Shown: positions 33,220 to 44,083, counted from the stretch's first letter. The stretch: 64,000 nucleotides of DNA from Protula sp. h YS-2021 (GCA_949752745.1 OX457027.1:81771214-81835213); one strand, 5' to 3'. The notes: generated by a model not told the origin, from the sequence alone. A program made the numbers and translations.

Positions 33220-35480
33220 CTACCTTTGCTGCTGGGTATGCTGTCCCTCCAGTTTGTTGTCTCCCGAATGCTTGGGCCTCTTCGGGGGCGGGGACTGCAC
33301 CTGAGAACTGGGCCGGGAGTGATCTGCAGAGGATTGTCGTTGCTTCTTGCGCTTTGCTGGTTGGCGGAACGAGGCACGCGACATCCTTGACATAAAAGCG
33401 AAGTCCTGCGACATCGATCGACTCTCCTGGCTTACTCTCTCCACCTCTGCTGGGGGGAACAGTTCTTTCTCACCCAGGATGGGATGTGTCTTAAGTCGCG
33501 AAGTCCCTTGACGCTTGACCAGCAATGCTGGAGGAAGGCGTCCCGTCTTAAGAATAGCATTAACGTCATAAAGAAGGTAGAGATTTTCACGACGTCACGG
33601 GTGGCCAGGGACAGGCATTCCAAAAGCTTAGAGGACACTGGGTCACTGAGTCGCAGGTTGCCCCATCTCGCCCGTAGTGCTTTCAGAGTGTGGTCTTGAA
33701 AGGGCATAATGTTTAAAGCTTGACGGGCCGACGACTCAATGTTCCTGGCGTCTTTTTCTACTAATGGAATGTCTGAATCCGCACGAACTGATGGCATCCA
33801 CACTGTTCCCTTGTTTGGCTGATCCAGTTCCTCCAGATCCTCGGGATCTGGTCGTCCGAGGTACGGTATGGGCCTGGACGCACGGAGCAGTGCTTTGAGG
33901 CATGAAATCGCGATAACGTGCGGCCCTCACTGGCATCCATCTTCTTAAACTCGTTTGACCGTACTGTCACTGCGTTCGCGATGCCCTCGCTCGTGGATAG
34001 CGCGATGAATGAGTCGTGGTGAGGCAGTGACGTCTGGGATGTCATCCGAATGGGGGGGGGGGGTCATCCCTTTCCAGACATGGGGTGCCACAGGTAACGT
34101 TAGCGAGGCGGGCTATTTCCTGTATGGCATCTCTAAACGGGACGTCTTCTGGAGCTATGGACGATGACGTCACGGAGGGTGTTCCCTCTTCCCCCGGAGA
34201 TGAGAGATCGGGAGGAGATGGGGTCCTGATCGGGCGACGGCCTGCTGCTGCTGCGTCGTGCCATAGACGCTGACCACGACCTGGAGAACGTACGGAGTCC
34301 ATCTCCCGTAGGGGTAAGCGGACGTGAGCCGGTGCTGAGGGCTCTTGGGGCACTTCTCCGGCCTCTTCCTCCTCGGACTCTTCCTCTTCCCGCTCTTCTT
34401 CGCCCTGCTGCAGAGTGTTCGTAGGATGTTGGGTGAGTAACCCCCCCCCCCCGAGGGCGTGTAGATCTCTCTCTCCCTATTAGAGATAATAGATGTTATG
34501 GGGGAGATTTGAGCTTGAAGTAGGTCGTCATCCTCTTCTCCCACCAAATTGGAAACCTGACCCGACGGTGGAATACCTGAAGAATCTTCCTCACTGGGGT
34601 CTTCCGTCTCACGGTCCAGGACCAGACCCATGGCGGCGGGGTCATGGGAAATGGACGCTAGGGGAAGTCGTTCCGGTGGCGGCCGAGAAACTGTGGCCGA
34701 CGGTGCAAGCTTTCTGCTGGGGGTCAATTTTGCTTCTTGCTCTTTAATTGAGCTTTGCAAGTCCTGGATCTGGCGTTGAAGTTGTGTATGTAAAGCCAGT
34801 ATCGCCGACAAATTCACTGAGTCACCAGTGGAGAGGGGGGGGGGGCAAAATTGGCGGATCCAGCTGGGGGAACAAATCCTCTGGCGCTGGTATGCCCAAT
34901 TGACTCGGGATAGACGTGAAGGCAGATCCCGTAGCGGTATGTACAACAGTTACTTGCCCTTCCGCGGGGTAAAGCATTTTCTCCGATCCTGACCCTTCCT
35001 TCCCAGAGTCCTGTCGGTCAGCGGACCAGGCGTTACGTAAAGCCGTGCGCTCGTCGCCCCCTATTATGTCCAGTTCAGCTACTGTCTCTGAAAAGGCTCT
35101 GGATGGCTTTGGCTTTTTGCGTTTGCGTTTGGTGCTGTATCTGACTCTGACCCGGTATCCAAACGGATGGGTGTCGACACCTGCTGAAGAATTACTGAAC
35201 TCGCCTTTTCCATTGTGCTGGAGGTGTGGTCCGGTGCAATGAAAAGGGAGGGGGCTTTGCGTCTGCTCCTTCTACGGTCGTTCTTTGCCCTGTTCCTGTA
35301 AATTGCACGCCACTCTCTGTGGGTTAACTGTTCACACTCAGGGCAGGTATTCGCCTCCGCACACAACGCCAGACCCCGATCTCTTCTGCAGCGATCACAC
35401 ACTGAATGAGGATTGAGCAAGGTAGGCGGGTGTGAACACGGCAATTCCTTCTTGTTTGACCGTAGGGTGGCCTCTGTCAT
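33220..35480 (-). pseudogene. DIRS gag-like ORF1 relic
   Basis: The N-terminal segment (35480-35079) has a Cys-rich motif CDRC...CAEANTCPEC, a possible zinc knuckle. Further segments in shifting frames (34946-34170, 34353-34042, 34045-33761, 33803-33432 and 33525-33220) cover a Pro/Ser-rich part and a helical part with RDVVKIS and FLRRDAFLQH words. At least three of the breaks coincide with C/G homopolymers (about 34055, 34441 and 34836), so length slippage or sequencing error is a likely cause of some frameshifts. Confidence 0.6.
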
Positions 35481-35669
35481 GTCTGAAAAGCAAGCAGAAT
35501 GAAGAGACCATAAGAAACTGCATCAGTAAATACAAAGGAACAGCTAAAAATAACGCTTAGGCTATCGCTCTCAGTGATATGCAGTGCTTTAAACTGAATT
35601 ACATCATCTAAAATAATCACAATGTTGATGATTAAGATGAATAAAGGCGAAAAACTCGTATTTCTGGAA

Positions 35670-35860
35670 CATGCTCCCATATGAGACCATGTTCCCATAA
35701 GGACCCTGTGCCCCTATGGGACCGTGAATCCATAGTCCCATGTTACCCTACGGACCCATGTTCCCGTGAGACCCATAGTCCCATGTTCCCATGCGTCCCA
35801 TGGGGACATGATCCCATGCTGAGGCATGGGACGTCCCGTAAGCCCGTAATCACCAGTCTG
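35670..35860. repeat. CCCATGTTCCCATG-type minisatellite
   Basis: Irregular tandem copies of TAGTCCCATGTTCCCATG-like words (~20 bases). Non-coding. Confidence 0.7.
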
Positions 35861-36994
35861 GGAATACGTGGGATTACGGTCCCTGTGGTCACGTGGGCCG
35901 TTGCTATGGTCCCCAAAAGGGGCCTACGGAGGGACTATGCATGTTTTGAGACCCCTAACGGGCGTGCGGTCCCAAGGGTGCCACAAGCTCGAAAAAGTTC
36001 TCAAAAACAAAATTCTATCTTGCAGAGCTTGCAGATACAAGAAAGAAAAAAGTCCTATTTGGAGTGCAAGCTTTAGCAAAAACCGGCCTTTTCTGCTATG
36101 GCACGGTAAGCCGTTAAAGCTTGGAGTCTGAGCAGGCAATGCGGACTGCAAAGACTCGAAACAACTCCTGAGGGTGTGTGCTCGAACCAGTGCGTGTAAC
36201 TACTCAATCTTGCAGCTTCTGGTGGAGAAAAAGAGGCACACTTCTCGCGACTATCGACATGTCACCGCTTCGTGCAAACTCAGATTCTGCCGTACCGAAG
36301 TTACAAGTGCTGTATTTGCCTCGAAACTGAACCAAATTTATCCAACTTCCATGATAGAGTAGTCCTTTATTAGTTAAATAAACTAAACAAAAAGCAAATC
36401 CGCACCTTTCCACTAGTTCCCCAACGACAAATTCGTGAAGCACACAGAATGGCGTGTGTTTTCAAACACACGCTTAAAGGGAATGCCCGTTGTCAATCAT
36501 GACGAAATACCAGAGGATTCCCTCATGTAAAAGTATAATGATTAACAACTGTAACACTGCAAATGACATGCAAGTTTTAAAAGTGACTATGTCCAAGGAT
36601 CAAGGGATTTATTCTTTCTTGAAATATCTATTATGCAAATAAGGAAACTGCTTAGGCCTGTCGTTTGGCTTAGACTCATTGCTAATACATTTGAGCACTC
36701 TATGTCTCTCGATAAAATATGGTTATACCAGACCTTGTGTTTAACTTGTAAAGGTCATGCGTATGTGTCCAAATAAACGGTCATTTCCGATTGCACACTT
36801 TGTTTGCAACTACGTATAAGTATGTAGATTTTCTGGAAGTTTCTGACATTTTTTTCGTTTCTTTTCTTTTCCTTAGGATGGTTTTCAGAAAATTTCTCCT
36901 GCAGTTTTTGACAGAGGGAGATGAAATCTGGCACACGTCTAGGAGGGGAATATGCAATATTTTTTACTTTAAAGGTCAACGTCAGGGCCATATT

Positions 36995-37260
36995 AGTAGT
37001 GTGAAAAGGTTGGTTCTGGCTCACTTTGTGACGTCATACTGTCTGGAAGTGACGTCATACTGTCTGGACCGGAAGTGTTGTCTGGACCGGAAGTGCTGTC
37101 TGGACCGGAAGTGCTGTCTGGACCGGAAGTGAGGTCACGATAAGTGTTAGGATAGGCGCGACCATCCATGACGTCATAATGAGGTCATACTGAGGTCATA
37201 CTGAGGTCATAATGAGGTCATAATAAGGTCATAATGAGGTCATAATGAGGTCATGCTGTG
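36995..37260. promoter_or_regulatory. element 3 terminal ETS/CRE module
   Basis: GGAAGTGACGTCATAC at 37047-37062 is followed by four CTGGACCGGAAGTG units (37066-37132). Each of these is a good ETS-family site (CCGGAAGT). A run of ATGAGGTCATA units follows (37165-37255). It is mirrored at 42655-42917, and a short copy is at 44015-44083. Confidence 0.55.
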
Positions 37261-37339
37261 TGGCGGCTTCCTAGGCTTTCAGTCGATGATCGTCGAAGTC
37301 AATGAAGTCAAGCTTTCATTTCCGAAGTCAATCGACAAC

Positions 37340-37700
37340 AGACCCTAAAAAGTGATGACCCCCCCTCGAAATTGTGATTTTTGCATATTTATCCATTTCA
37401 GACGATTCTGAACATTTTTCATTTTTTGGGTCGACCGACCCCCCCCCCCCCCCCCCGAAATTGTGATTTTTGTATATTTATCCGTTTCAGACGATTCTGA
37501 ACATTTTTCATTTTTTTGGGTCGACCGCTCCCCCTCCCCCTCGAAATTGTGATTTTTGCATATTTATCCGTTTCAGACGATTCTGAACATTTTTCAATTT
37601 TTGGGTCGACCGACCCCCCCCCCCCCCCCTCGAAATTGTGATTTTTGCATATTTATCCGTTTCAGACGATTCTGAACATTTTTCTTTTTTTTTTTTTTTT
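37340..37700. repeat. ~93-bp minisatellite with C-runs
   Basis: Four to five units of CGAAATTGTGATTTTTGCAT, then CAGACGATTCTGAACATTTT, then GGGTCGACCGAC plus a C-run. It is mirrored at 42140-42555. Apparent proteins across it are artefacts. Confidence 0.85.
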
Positions 37701-37914
37701 GTTTTTTTTTTGTTTTTGTTTGAAATGCAGTGTTTACTTAGAAAAGAAAATGGCGTCATACAACCTTCAATCGTCATCAGCAGCATTTCGTCATCAGTGT
37801 AATCAGACTGCGTAATTAGATTTCGCCATCAACAATGTAGACAGCGGTGTCAGGCTTTTTGTTTTTCTGAGGCAGCAGTGTCTAACTGCTTGGAGTTGCA
37901 GTATGACCCTAAGT

Positions 37915-38270
37915 GTTATACTTGACCGATTTACATGAAAATTTCACTGTTTAATTCAGTTTTATATCTAGTTTTCACATAGTCATGGACTGGTTGTGCA
38001 GCTGGCTGTATGCATCATGAATTCACCTTAAAATGATAAGTTAAAAGTGGAATAACTTTTGTTATGATTGACGGATTTGCATGAAACTTTCACTGTTTGA
38101 TTCAGTTTTATATCTAGTTTTAGTATTAAGTAATTATAGGCTATTTGCGCAGTTGCCTGTGTGCATATTTACCACAATTTTTAATTTTGTAAAAAGTGGG
38201 ATAACTTCCGCTATAGTTGACGGATTTGCATGAAAATTTCACCGTTGGATTCAGTTTGATGTTTTCGTTT
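37915..38270. repeat. three diverged ~130-bp units
   Basis: GACGGATTTGCATGAAAATT followed by CACTGTTTGATTCAG recurs three times. The mirrored set is at about 41575-41930. Confidence 0.7.
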
Positions 38271-38349
38271 AAAGTAGTTTGTGCATAGGTGGGTTATTGG
38301 AATTGCGCGCGCCCCCCACCATTCAAACATGTGTTTGAATTATTTTTAC

Positions 38350-38615
38350 GTCAAACTATTGTTCAACAAGTTGTTTAGCAATTGTACAACAATTGTTCAA
38401 CAAGCTGTTGTTCAACATGTTGAACATGTTGTTCAACATGTTCAACATGTTCAACAACATGTTCAACAAGTTGAACATGTTCAACATGTTCAACATGTTC
38501 AACAACATGTTAAACAAGTTGAACATGTTCAACATGTTCAACATGTTCAACTTGTTAAACATGTTGTTGAACATGTTGAACATGTTTAACAAGTTGTTCA
38601 ACAAGTTGTAGTTCA
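38350..38615. promoter_or_regulatory. AACATGTT array downstream of left zinc-finger gene
   Basis: A dense run of GAACATGTTC and CAACATGTTC decamers. GAACATGTTC is a perfect RRRCWWGYYY match. The mirrored copy is at 41255-41470. It sits beyond the 3' end of the gene, so the gene lies between two arrays. Confidence 0.6.
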
Positions 38616-38667
38616 AGCAAAGAAAAAACAAGACATATGTTGAATAGGTTTATTAATATATTTAAAT

Positions 38668-38745
38668 ACACTTAAATACACTTAAATACACTTAACTACA
38701 CTTAAATACACTTAAATACACTTAAATACACTTAAATACATACAG
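38668..38745. repeat. TTAAATACAC decamer repeat
   Basis: About eight tandem copies of ACTTAAATAC. The mirrored array (41097-41210) is longer by about three units. Confidence 0.9.
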
Positions 38746-38817
38746 CTTAAATCTATAACAATATTATAACATTTATTGATTTACAAAGTCTTTATTATAA
38801 TGTTTTGTCAAATAAGT

Positions 38818-39555
38818 CTATTTTTCTTCATCTGCTTCACTCTGTTCACTGGCATCCATATCACTTTCTTCGTCACTGCTTTCATCTTCCTCCTCCTCAT
38901 CTAGAAGCTCTTCAAAGAATGCATCGTTTCTTCTTATAGCCGCCTTTAGTGCCTTTGAATACTCGTAATGTTTTTCATCAACAAAGTAATTAAAGTCTTC
39001 TAAAATGGTTTCATAATGTTCGTTTTGTTGTAGACGTTGGGCATATTTGAATAGTCTCATAAACAGTTGTTTAAGTCGACGCTTATAAATGGGTCGAAAG
39101 TCATCACTTGCTATTTCACGCGCATCTTCAAGCCCTTGTTCTTCATATTCTGAAACCTTTTCTTGAAATTTGGTATCATATTCATCGTAGACTTCTTGAA
39201 CCATATCATACCAAACAGAGTCTGTTTCTGACTCACTTTCAGAGTCTGTTTCTGACTCACTTTCAGAGCTGTCGTCATCATCACCCTCAACACAATGTTC
39301 CATATGTTTGAACAAAGCTTCTTGACTGTTGTACAACGCACCACATTCTGTACAAGCATGTGCATTCTTTTCAGTCATGTTGACGCTTTGACTTTCCATA
39401 GAACACTCATCTAAAGTTTCAGTGATAGGTGGTTTTACAGGGTTTACCATATCTATCTCCAATTCTTCTTCTTCTGAAGTGTGAGCATTCTTTAAGTGTC
39501 TTTTAAGACTTTGTGGCCAATTGTAAGATTTCAAACAAATGTTGCATTTATACAT
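38818..39555 (-). CDS. acidic C2H2 zinc-finger protein, element 3 left copy
   Basis: A 245-residue protein. Residues 4-25 form a C2H2 finger (CxxC, 12 residues, HxxxxH) with SYNWPQSLKRH. Residues ~67-88 form a C2HC-like second finger (CTEC...HMEHC). Then come an SES/ETDS acidic repeat, a helical region (YDEYDTKFQEKV to FFEELL) and an acidic tail. It is a close homologue of the element 1 protein (5506-6240). A TATA box on minus is at 39616-39610, with an AACATGTT array upstream. The poly(A) signal is at 38796-38791 (minus). The open frame is intact despite two copies, which suggests recent origin or selection. Target DNA is unknown. Binding the flanking arrays is a testable guess. Confidence 0.85.
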   Translation of the reverse strand: MYKCNICLKSYNWPQSLKRHLKNAHTSEEEELEIDMVNPVKPPITETLDECSMESQSVNMTEKNAHACTECGALYNSQEALFKHMEHCVEGDDDDSSESESETDSESESETDSVWYDMVQEVYDEYDTKFQEKVSEYEEQGLEDAREIASDDFRPIYKRRLKQLFMRLFKYAQRLQQNEHYETILEDFNYFVDEKHYEYSKALKAAIRRNDAFFEELLDEEEEDESSDEESDMDASEQSEADEEK

Positions 39556-39609
39556 CTTTTCGGTTCAACATACACTTTTCAAATGATGAAAAAGCCTTTA
39601 AACATAGCC

Positions 39610-39725
39610 TTATATACAACTTGTTGAACAGCATGTTGAACAACATGTTCAACTTGTTGAACAACATGTTCAAGAACATGTTGAACAACATGTTCAACAT
39701 GTTCAACATGTTGTTGAACATGTTG
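39610..39725 (-). promoter_or_regulatory. left zinc-finger promoter with AACATGTT array
   Basis: On minus, nine or so AACATGTT cores (39725-39625) lead to TATATAAG (39616-39609), about 55 bases before the ATG. Confidence 0.65.
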
Positions 39726-39830
39726 TCTACGTCTAGGGTTAGGGTTATGCCGCTTAGGGGAGTCTAACGTCATGACGTCTTTATGACGTCATCATGACGT
39801 CATTATGACGTCATCATTATGACGTCATAA

Positions 39831-40011
39831 TATCGTCATTCGAACAGGCGCGCGCTTTACCAAAAAAAAACTGACTCAGCAGAATTTGTTTCTGTTTGAT
39901 ATGCATGAAATGCATGTCTCTCTCTTCCTTTTATGTTACTTTGATGTAATCAAAATATGGTGTGTAACTTGCTCAAACATTCAAACTTGTTATAATTGCT
40001 GACTCAGCATA
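39831..40011. other. unique centre of the palindrome
   Basis: About 180 bases not shared between the arms. The left side holds a GGCGCGCGCTTTAC word that resembles the subterminal region of elements 1 and 6. CTGACTCAGCA (39871-39881) and the perfect 13-mer TGCTGACTCAGCA (39997-40009) flank the core. The 13-mer equals the TPA-type MAF recognition element and contains an AP-1 site. Confidence 0.6.
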
Positions 40012-40114
40012 ATGACGTCATGATGACGTCATAAAGACGTCATGATGACGTCATAAAGACGTCATGACGTTAGACTCCCCTAAGCGGCATAACCCTAACC
40101 CTAGACGTAGACAA

Positions 40115-40229
40115 CATGTTCAACAACATGTTGAACATGTTGAACATGTTGTTCAACATGTTCTTGAACATGTTGTTCAACAAGTTGAACATGTTGTTCA
40201 ACATGCTGTTCAACAAGTTGTATATAAGG
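40115..40229 (+). promoter_or_regulatory. right zinc-finger promoter with AACATGTT array
   Basis: Mirror of 39610-39725. The array leads to TATATAAGG at 40221-40229, before the ATG at 40282. Confidence 0.65.
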
Positions 40230-40281
40230 CTATGTTTAAAGGCTTTTTCATCATTTGAAAAGTGTATGTTGAACCGAAAAG

Positions 40282-41019
40282 ATGTATAAATGCAACATTT
40301 GTTTGAAATCTTACAATTGGCCACAAAGTCTTAAAAGACACTTAAAGAATGCTCACACTTCAGAAGAAGAAGAATTGGAGATAGATATGGTAAACCCTGT
40401 AAAACCACCTATCACTGAAACTTTAGATGAGTGTTCTATGGAAAGTCAAAGCGTCAACATGACTGAAAAGAATGCACATGCTTGTACAGAATGTGGTGCG
40501 TTGTACAACAGTCAAGAAGCTTTGTTCAAACATATGGAACATTGTGTTGAGGGTGATGATGACGACAGCTCTGAAAGTGAGTCAGAAACAGACTCTGAAA
40601 GTGAATCAGAAACAGACTCTGTTTGGTATGATATGGTTCAAGAAGTCTACGATGAATATGATACCAAATTTCAAGAAAAGGTTTCAGAATATGAAGAACA
40701 AGGGCTTGAAGATGCGCGTGAAATAGCAAGTGATGACTTTCGACCCATTTATAAGCGTCGACTTAAACAACTGTTTATGAGACTATTCAAATATGCCCAA
40801 CGTCTACAACAAAACGAACATTATGAAACCATTTTAGAAGACTTTAATTACTTTGTTGATGAAAAACATTACGAGTATTCAAAGGCACTAAAGGCGGCTA
40901 TAAGAAGAAACGATGCATTCTTTGAAGAGCTTCTAGATGAGGAGGAGGAAGATGAAAGCAGTGACGAAGAAAGTGATATGGATGCCAGTGAACAGAGTGA
41001 AGCAGATGAAGAAAAATAG
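40282..41019 (+). CDS. acidic C2H2 zinc-finger protein, element 3 right copy
   Basis: Encodes the same 245 residues as the left-arm gene. The one base difference I see, in the acidic repeat (GAG against GAA), is silent. The two copies are transcribed outward from the palindrome centre. AATAAA at 41041-41046 follows the stop. Domain reading is as for the left copy. Identity at protein level with a silent difference means the duplication is recent or kept alike by gene conversion. Confidence 0.85.
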   Translation: MYKCNICLKSYNWPQSLKRHLKNAHTSEEEELEIDMVNPVKPPITETLDECSMESQSVNMTEKNAHACTECGALYNSQEALFKHMEHCVEGDDDDSSESESETDSESESETDSVWYDMVQEVYDEYDTKFQEKVSEYEEQGLEDAREIASDDFRPIYKRRLKQLFMRLFKYAQRLQQNEHYETILEDFNYFVDEKHYEYSKALKAAIRRNDAFFEELLDEEEEDESSDEESDMDASEQSEADEEK

Positions 41020-41096
41020 ACTTATTTGACAAAACATTATAATAAAGACTTTGTAAATCAATAAATGTTATAATATTGTTATAGATTTAAGCTGTA

Positions 41097-41210
41097 TGTA
41101 TTTAAGTGTATTTAAGTGTATTTAAGTGTATTTAAGTGTAGTTAAGTGTATTTAAGTGTAGTTAAGTGTATTTAAGTGTATTTAAGTGTATTTAAGTGTA
41201 TTTAAATGTA
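41097..41210. repeat. GTATTTAAGT decamer repeat, right arm
   Basis: About eleven tandem units. Longer than the left-arm copy (38668-38745). Confidence 0.9.
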
Positions 41211-41254
41211 TTAATAAACCTATTCAACATATGTCTTGTTTTTTCTTTGCTTGA

Positions 41255-41470
41255 ACTACAACTTGTTGAACAACTTGTTAAACATGTTCAACATGTTCAA
41301 CAACATGTTTAACAAGTTGAACATGTTGAACATGTTCAACATGTTGAACATGTTCAACTTGTTGAACATGTTGTTGAACATGTTGAACATGTTGAACAAC
41401 ATGTTCAACATGTTGAACAACAGCTTGTTGAACAATTGTTGTACAATTGCTAAACAACTTGTTGAACAAT
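41255..41470. promoter_or_regulatory. AACATGTT array downstream of right zinc-finger gene
   Basis: Mirror of 38350-38615, shorter by several decamers. Confidence 0.6.
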
Positions 41471-42108
41471 AGTTTGACGTAAAAATAATTCAAACACATG
41501 TTTGAATGGTGGGGGCGCGCGCCATTCCAATAACCCACCTATGCACAAACTACTTTAAACGAAAACATCAAACTGAATCCAACGGTGAAATTTTCATGCA
41601 AATCCGTCAACTATAGCGGAAGTTATCCCACTTTTTACAAAATTAAAAATTGTGGTAAATATGCACACAGGCAACTGCGCAAATAGCCTATAACCACTTA
41701 ATGCTAAAACTAGATATAAAACTGAATCAAACAGTGAAAGTTTCATGCAAATCCGTCAATCATAACAAAAGTTATTCCACTTTTAACTTATCATTTTAAG
41801 GTGAATTCATGATACATACAGCCAGCTGCACAACCAGTCCATGACTATGTGAAAACTAGATATAAAACTGAATTGAACAGTGAAATTTTCATGTAAATCG
41901 GTCAAGTATAACACTTAGGGTCATACTGCAACTCCAAGCAGTTAGACACTGCTGCCTCAGAAAAACAAAAAGCCTGACACCGCTGTCTACATTGTTGATG
42001 GCGAAATCTAATTACGCAGTCTGATTACACTGATGACGAAATGCTGCTGATGACGATTGAAGGTTGTATGACGCCATTTTCTTTTCTAAGTAAACACTGC
42101 AATTCAAA

Positions 42109-42139
<31 letters not shown>

Positions 42140-42148
<9 letters not shown>

Positions 42149-42555
42149 CAGAATCGTCTGAAACGGATAAATATGCAAAAATCACAATTTCGAGGGGGGG
42201 GGGGGGGGGGGTCGGTCGACCCAAAAATTGAAAAATGTTCAGAATCGTCTGAAACGGATAAATATGCAAAAATCACAATTTCGAGGGGGGGGGGGGAGCG
42301 GTCGACCCAAAAAAATGAAAAATGTTCAGAATCGTCTGAAACGGATAAATATACAAAAATCACAATTTCGGGGGGGGGGGGGGTCGGTCGACCGAAAAAA
42401 TGAAAAATGTTCAGAATCGTCTGAAATGGATAAATATGCAAAAATCACAATTTCGAGGGGGGGGGGGGGTCGGTCGACCCAAAAAATGAAAAATGTTCAG
42501 AATCGTCTGAAACGGATTAATATGCAAAAATCACAATTTCGAGGGGGGGGGGGTC
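42140..42555. repeat. ~93-bp minisatellite, right arm
   Basis: Inverted counterpart of 37340-37700, with one more unit and longer G-runs. Confidence 0.85.
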
Positions 42556-42917
42556 ATCACTTTATAGGGTCTGTTGTCGATTGACTTCGGAAATGAAAGC
42601 TTGACTTCATTGACTTCGACGATCATCGACTGAAACCCTAGGAAGCCGCCACACAGCATGACCTCATTATGACCTCATTATGACCTTATTATGACCTCAT
42701 TATGACCTCAGTATGACCTCAGTATGACCTCATTATGACGTCATGGATGGTCGCGCCTATCCTAACACTTATCGTGACCTCACTTCCGGTCCAGACAGCA
42801 CTTCCGGTCCAGACAGCACTTCCGGTCCAGACAACACTTCCGGTCCAGACAGTATGACGTCACTTCCAGACAGTATGACGTCACAAAGTGAGCCAGAACC
42901 AACCTTTTCACACTACT

Positions 42918-44014
42918 AATATGGCCCTGACGTTGACCTTTAAAGTAAAAAATATTGCATATTCCCCTCCTAGACGTGTGCCAGATTTCATCTCCCTCTG
43001 TCAAAAACTGCAGGAGAAATTTTCTGAAAACCATCCTAAGGAAAAGAAAAGAAACGAAAAAAATGTCAGAAACTTCCAGAAAATCTACATACTTATACGT
43101 AGTTGCAAACAAAGTGTGCAATCGGAAATGACCGTTTATTTGGACACATACGCATGACCTTTACAAGTTAAACACAAGGTCTGGTATAACCATATTTTAT
43201 CGAGAGACATAGAGTGCTCAAATGTATTAGCAATGAGTCTAAGCCAAACGACAGGCCTAAGCAGTTTCCTTATTTGCATAATAGATATTTCAAGAAAGAA
43301 TAAATCCCTTGATCCTTGGACATAGTCACTTTTAAAACTTGCATGTCATTTGCAGTGTTACAGTTGTTAATCATTATACTTTTACATGAGGGAATCCTCT
43401 GGTATTTCGTCATGATTGACAACGGGCATTCCCTTTAAGCGTGTGTTTGAAAACACACGCCATTCTGTGTGCTTCACGAATTTGTCGTTGGGGAACTAGT
43501 GTCGTGGTGCGGATTTGCTTTTTGTTTAGTTTATTTAACTAATAAAGGACTACTTTATCATGGAAGTTGGATAAATTTGGTTCAGTTTCGAGGCAAATAC
43601 AGCACTTGTAACTTCGGTACGGCAGAATCTGAGTTTGCACGAAGCGGTGACATGTCGATAGTCGCGAGAAGTGTGCCTCTTTTTCTCCACCAGAAGCTGC
43701 AAGATTGAGTAGTTACACGCACTGGTTCGAGCACACACCCTCAGGAGTTGTTTCGAGTCTTTGCAGTCCGCATTGCCTGCTCAGACTCCAAGCTTTAACG
43801 GCTTACCGTGCCATAGCAGAAAAGGCCGGTTTTTGCTAAAGCTTGCACTCCAAATAGGACTTTTTTCTTTCTTGTATCTGCAAGCTCTGCAAGATAGAAT
43901 TTTGTTTTTGAGAACTTTTTCGAGCTTGTGGCACCCTTGGGACCGCACGCCCGTTAGGGGTCTCAAAACATGCATAGTCCCTCCGTAGGCCCCTTTTGGG
44001 GACCATAGCAACGG
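42918..44014 (-). repeat. inverted copy of the left host flank inside element 3
   Basis: Reverse complement of 35898-36994, DNA that lies outside the left end of element 3 and includes the CATATT target-site copy (here AATATG at 42918-42923). It lies inside the right target duplication. It therefore arose after insertion, probably by template switching during repair or replication. Confidence 0.9.
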
Positions 44015-44083
44015 ACAGTATGACGTCACTTCCAGACAGTATGACGTCACAAAGTGAGCCAGAACCAACCTTTTCACACTACT

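Larger units (their letters stand above)
28680..36520 (-). mobile_element. DIRS-type retrotransposon, long decayed copy
   Basis: Minus-strand order: gag-like (35480-33220), RT-RNase H (32908-31062), tyrosine recombinase (31027-30000). RT-RNase H with a tyrosine recombinase and no DDE integrase defines the DIRS group. Inverted matches flank it: CCTCTGGTATTTCGTCATGA at 28889-28908 and its complement at about 36498-36517. A second inverted pair, around TAAAACGTTAGTTT, lies at about 28690-28755 and 28989-29058. All three genes carry frameshifts or stops. Element 3 sits next to its right end, and part of this right end is duplicated at 42918-44014. Confidence 0.75.
35898..39830 (+). repeat. left arm of 8.1-kb palindrome
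   Basis: Inverted match to about 40012-44014 at roughly 98-99 percent by eye. The arm contains ~1.1 kb of host/DIRS-end DNA (35898-36994) and ~2.8 kb of element 3. Confidence 0.9.
40012..44014 (-). repeat. right arm of 8.1-kb palindrome
   Basis: Inverted copy of 35898-39830. The arms differ by repeat-number changes and scattered substitutions, for example near 43501. The copy ends abruptly at 44014 after GACCATAGCAACGG. Confidence 0.9.
36995..44083. mobile_element. Element 3: palindromic Polinton-type element
   Basis: The left end AGTAGTGTGAAAAGGTTGG starts at 36995, and the inverted end CCAACCTTTTCACACTACT closes at 44083. The direct hexamers CATATT at 36989-36994 and 44084-44089 are the target duplication. 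Inside, nearly everything is an inverted duplication around ~39920, including two outward-facing zinc-finger genes. The right half also contains an inverted copy of the left host flank (42918-44014) between the duplicated element end and the genuine 69-base right end (44015-44083). There are no replication or capsid genes. It must be mobilised in trans, if it is still mobile. Confidence 0.9.

Noticed and set aside
37508..37786. Lys- and Gly-rich frames across the 93-bp minisatellite (also 42012-42584)
   Set aside because: Repeat artefacts with homopolymer-coded stretches.
38350..38615. Possible CRISPR-like array of short regular repeats
   Set aside because: The units are contiguous palindromic decamers without unique spacers, and the DNA is eukaryotic.
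39725..39760. CTAGGGTTAGGGTTA resembling telomere repeats at the palindrome (also 40080-40110 inverted)
   Set aside because: Only about two TTAGGG units. Too short to support a telomeric origin.
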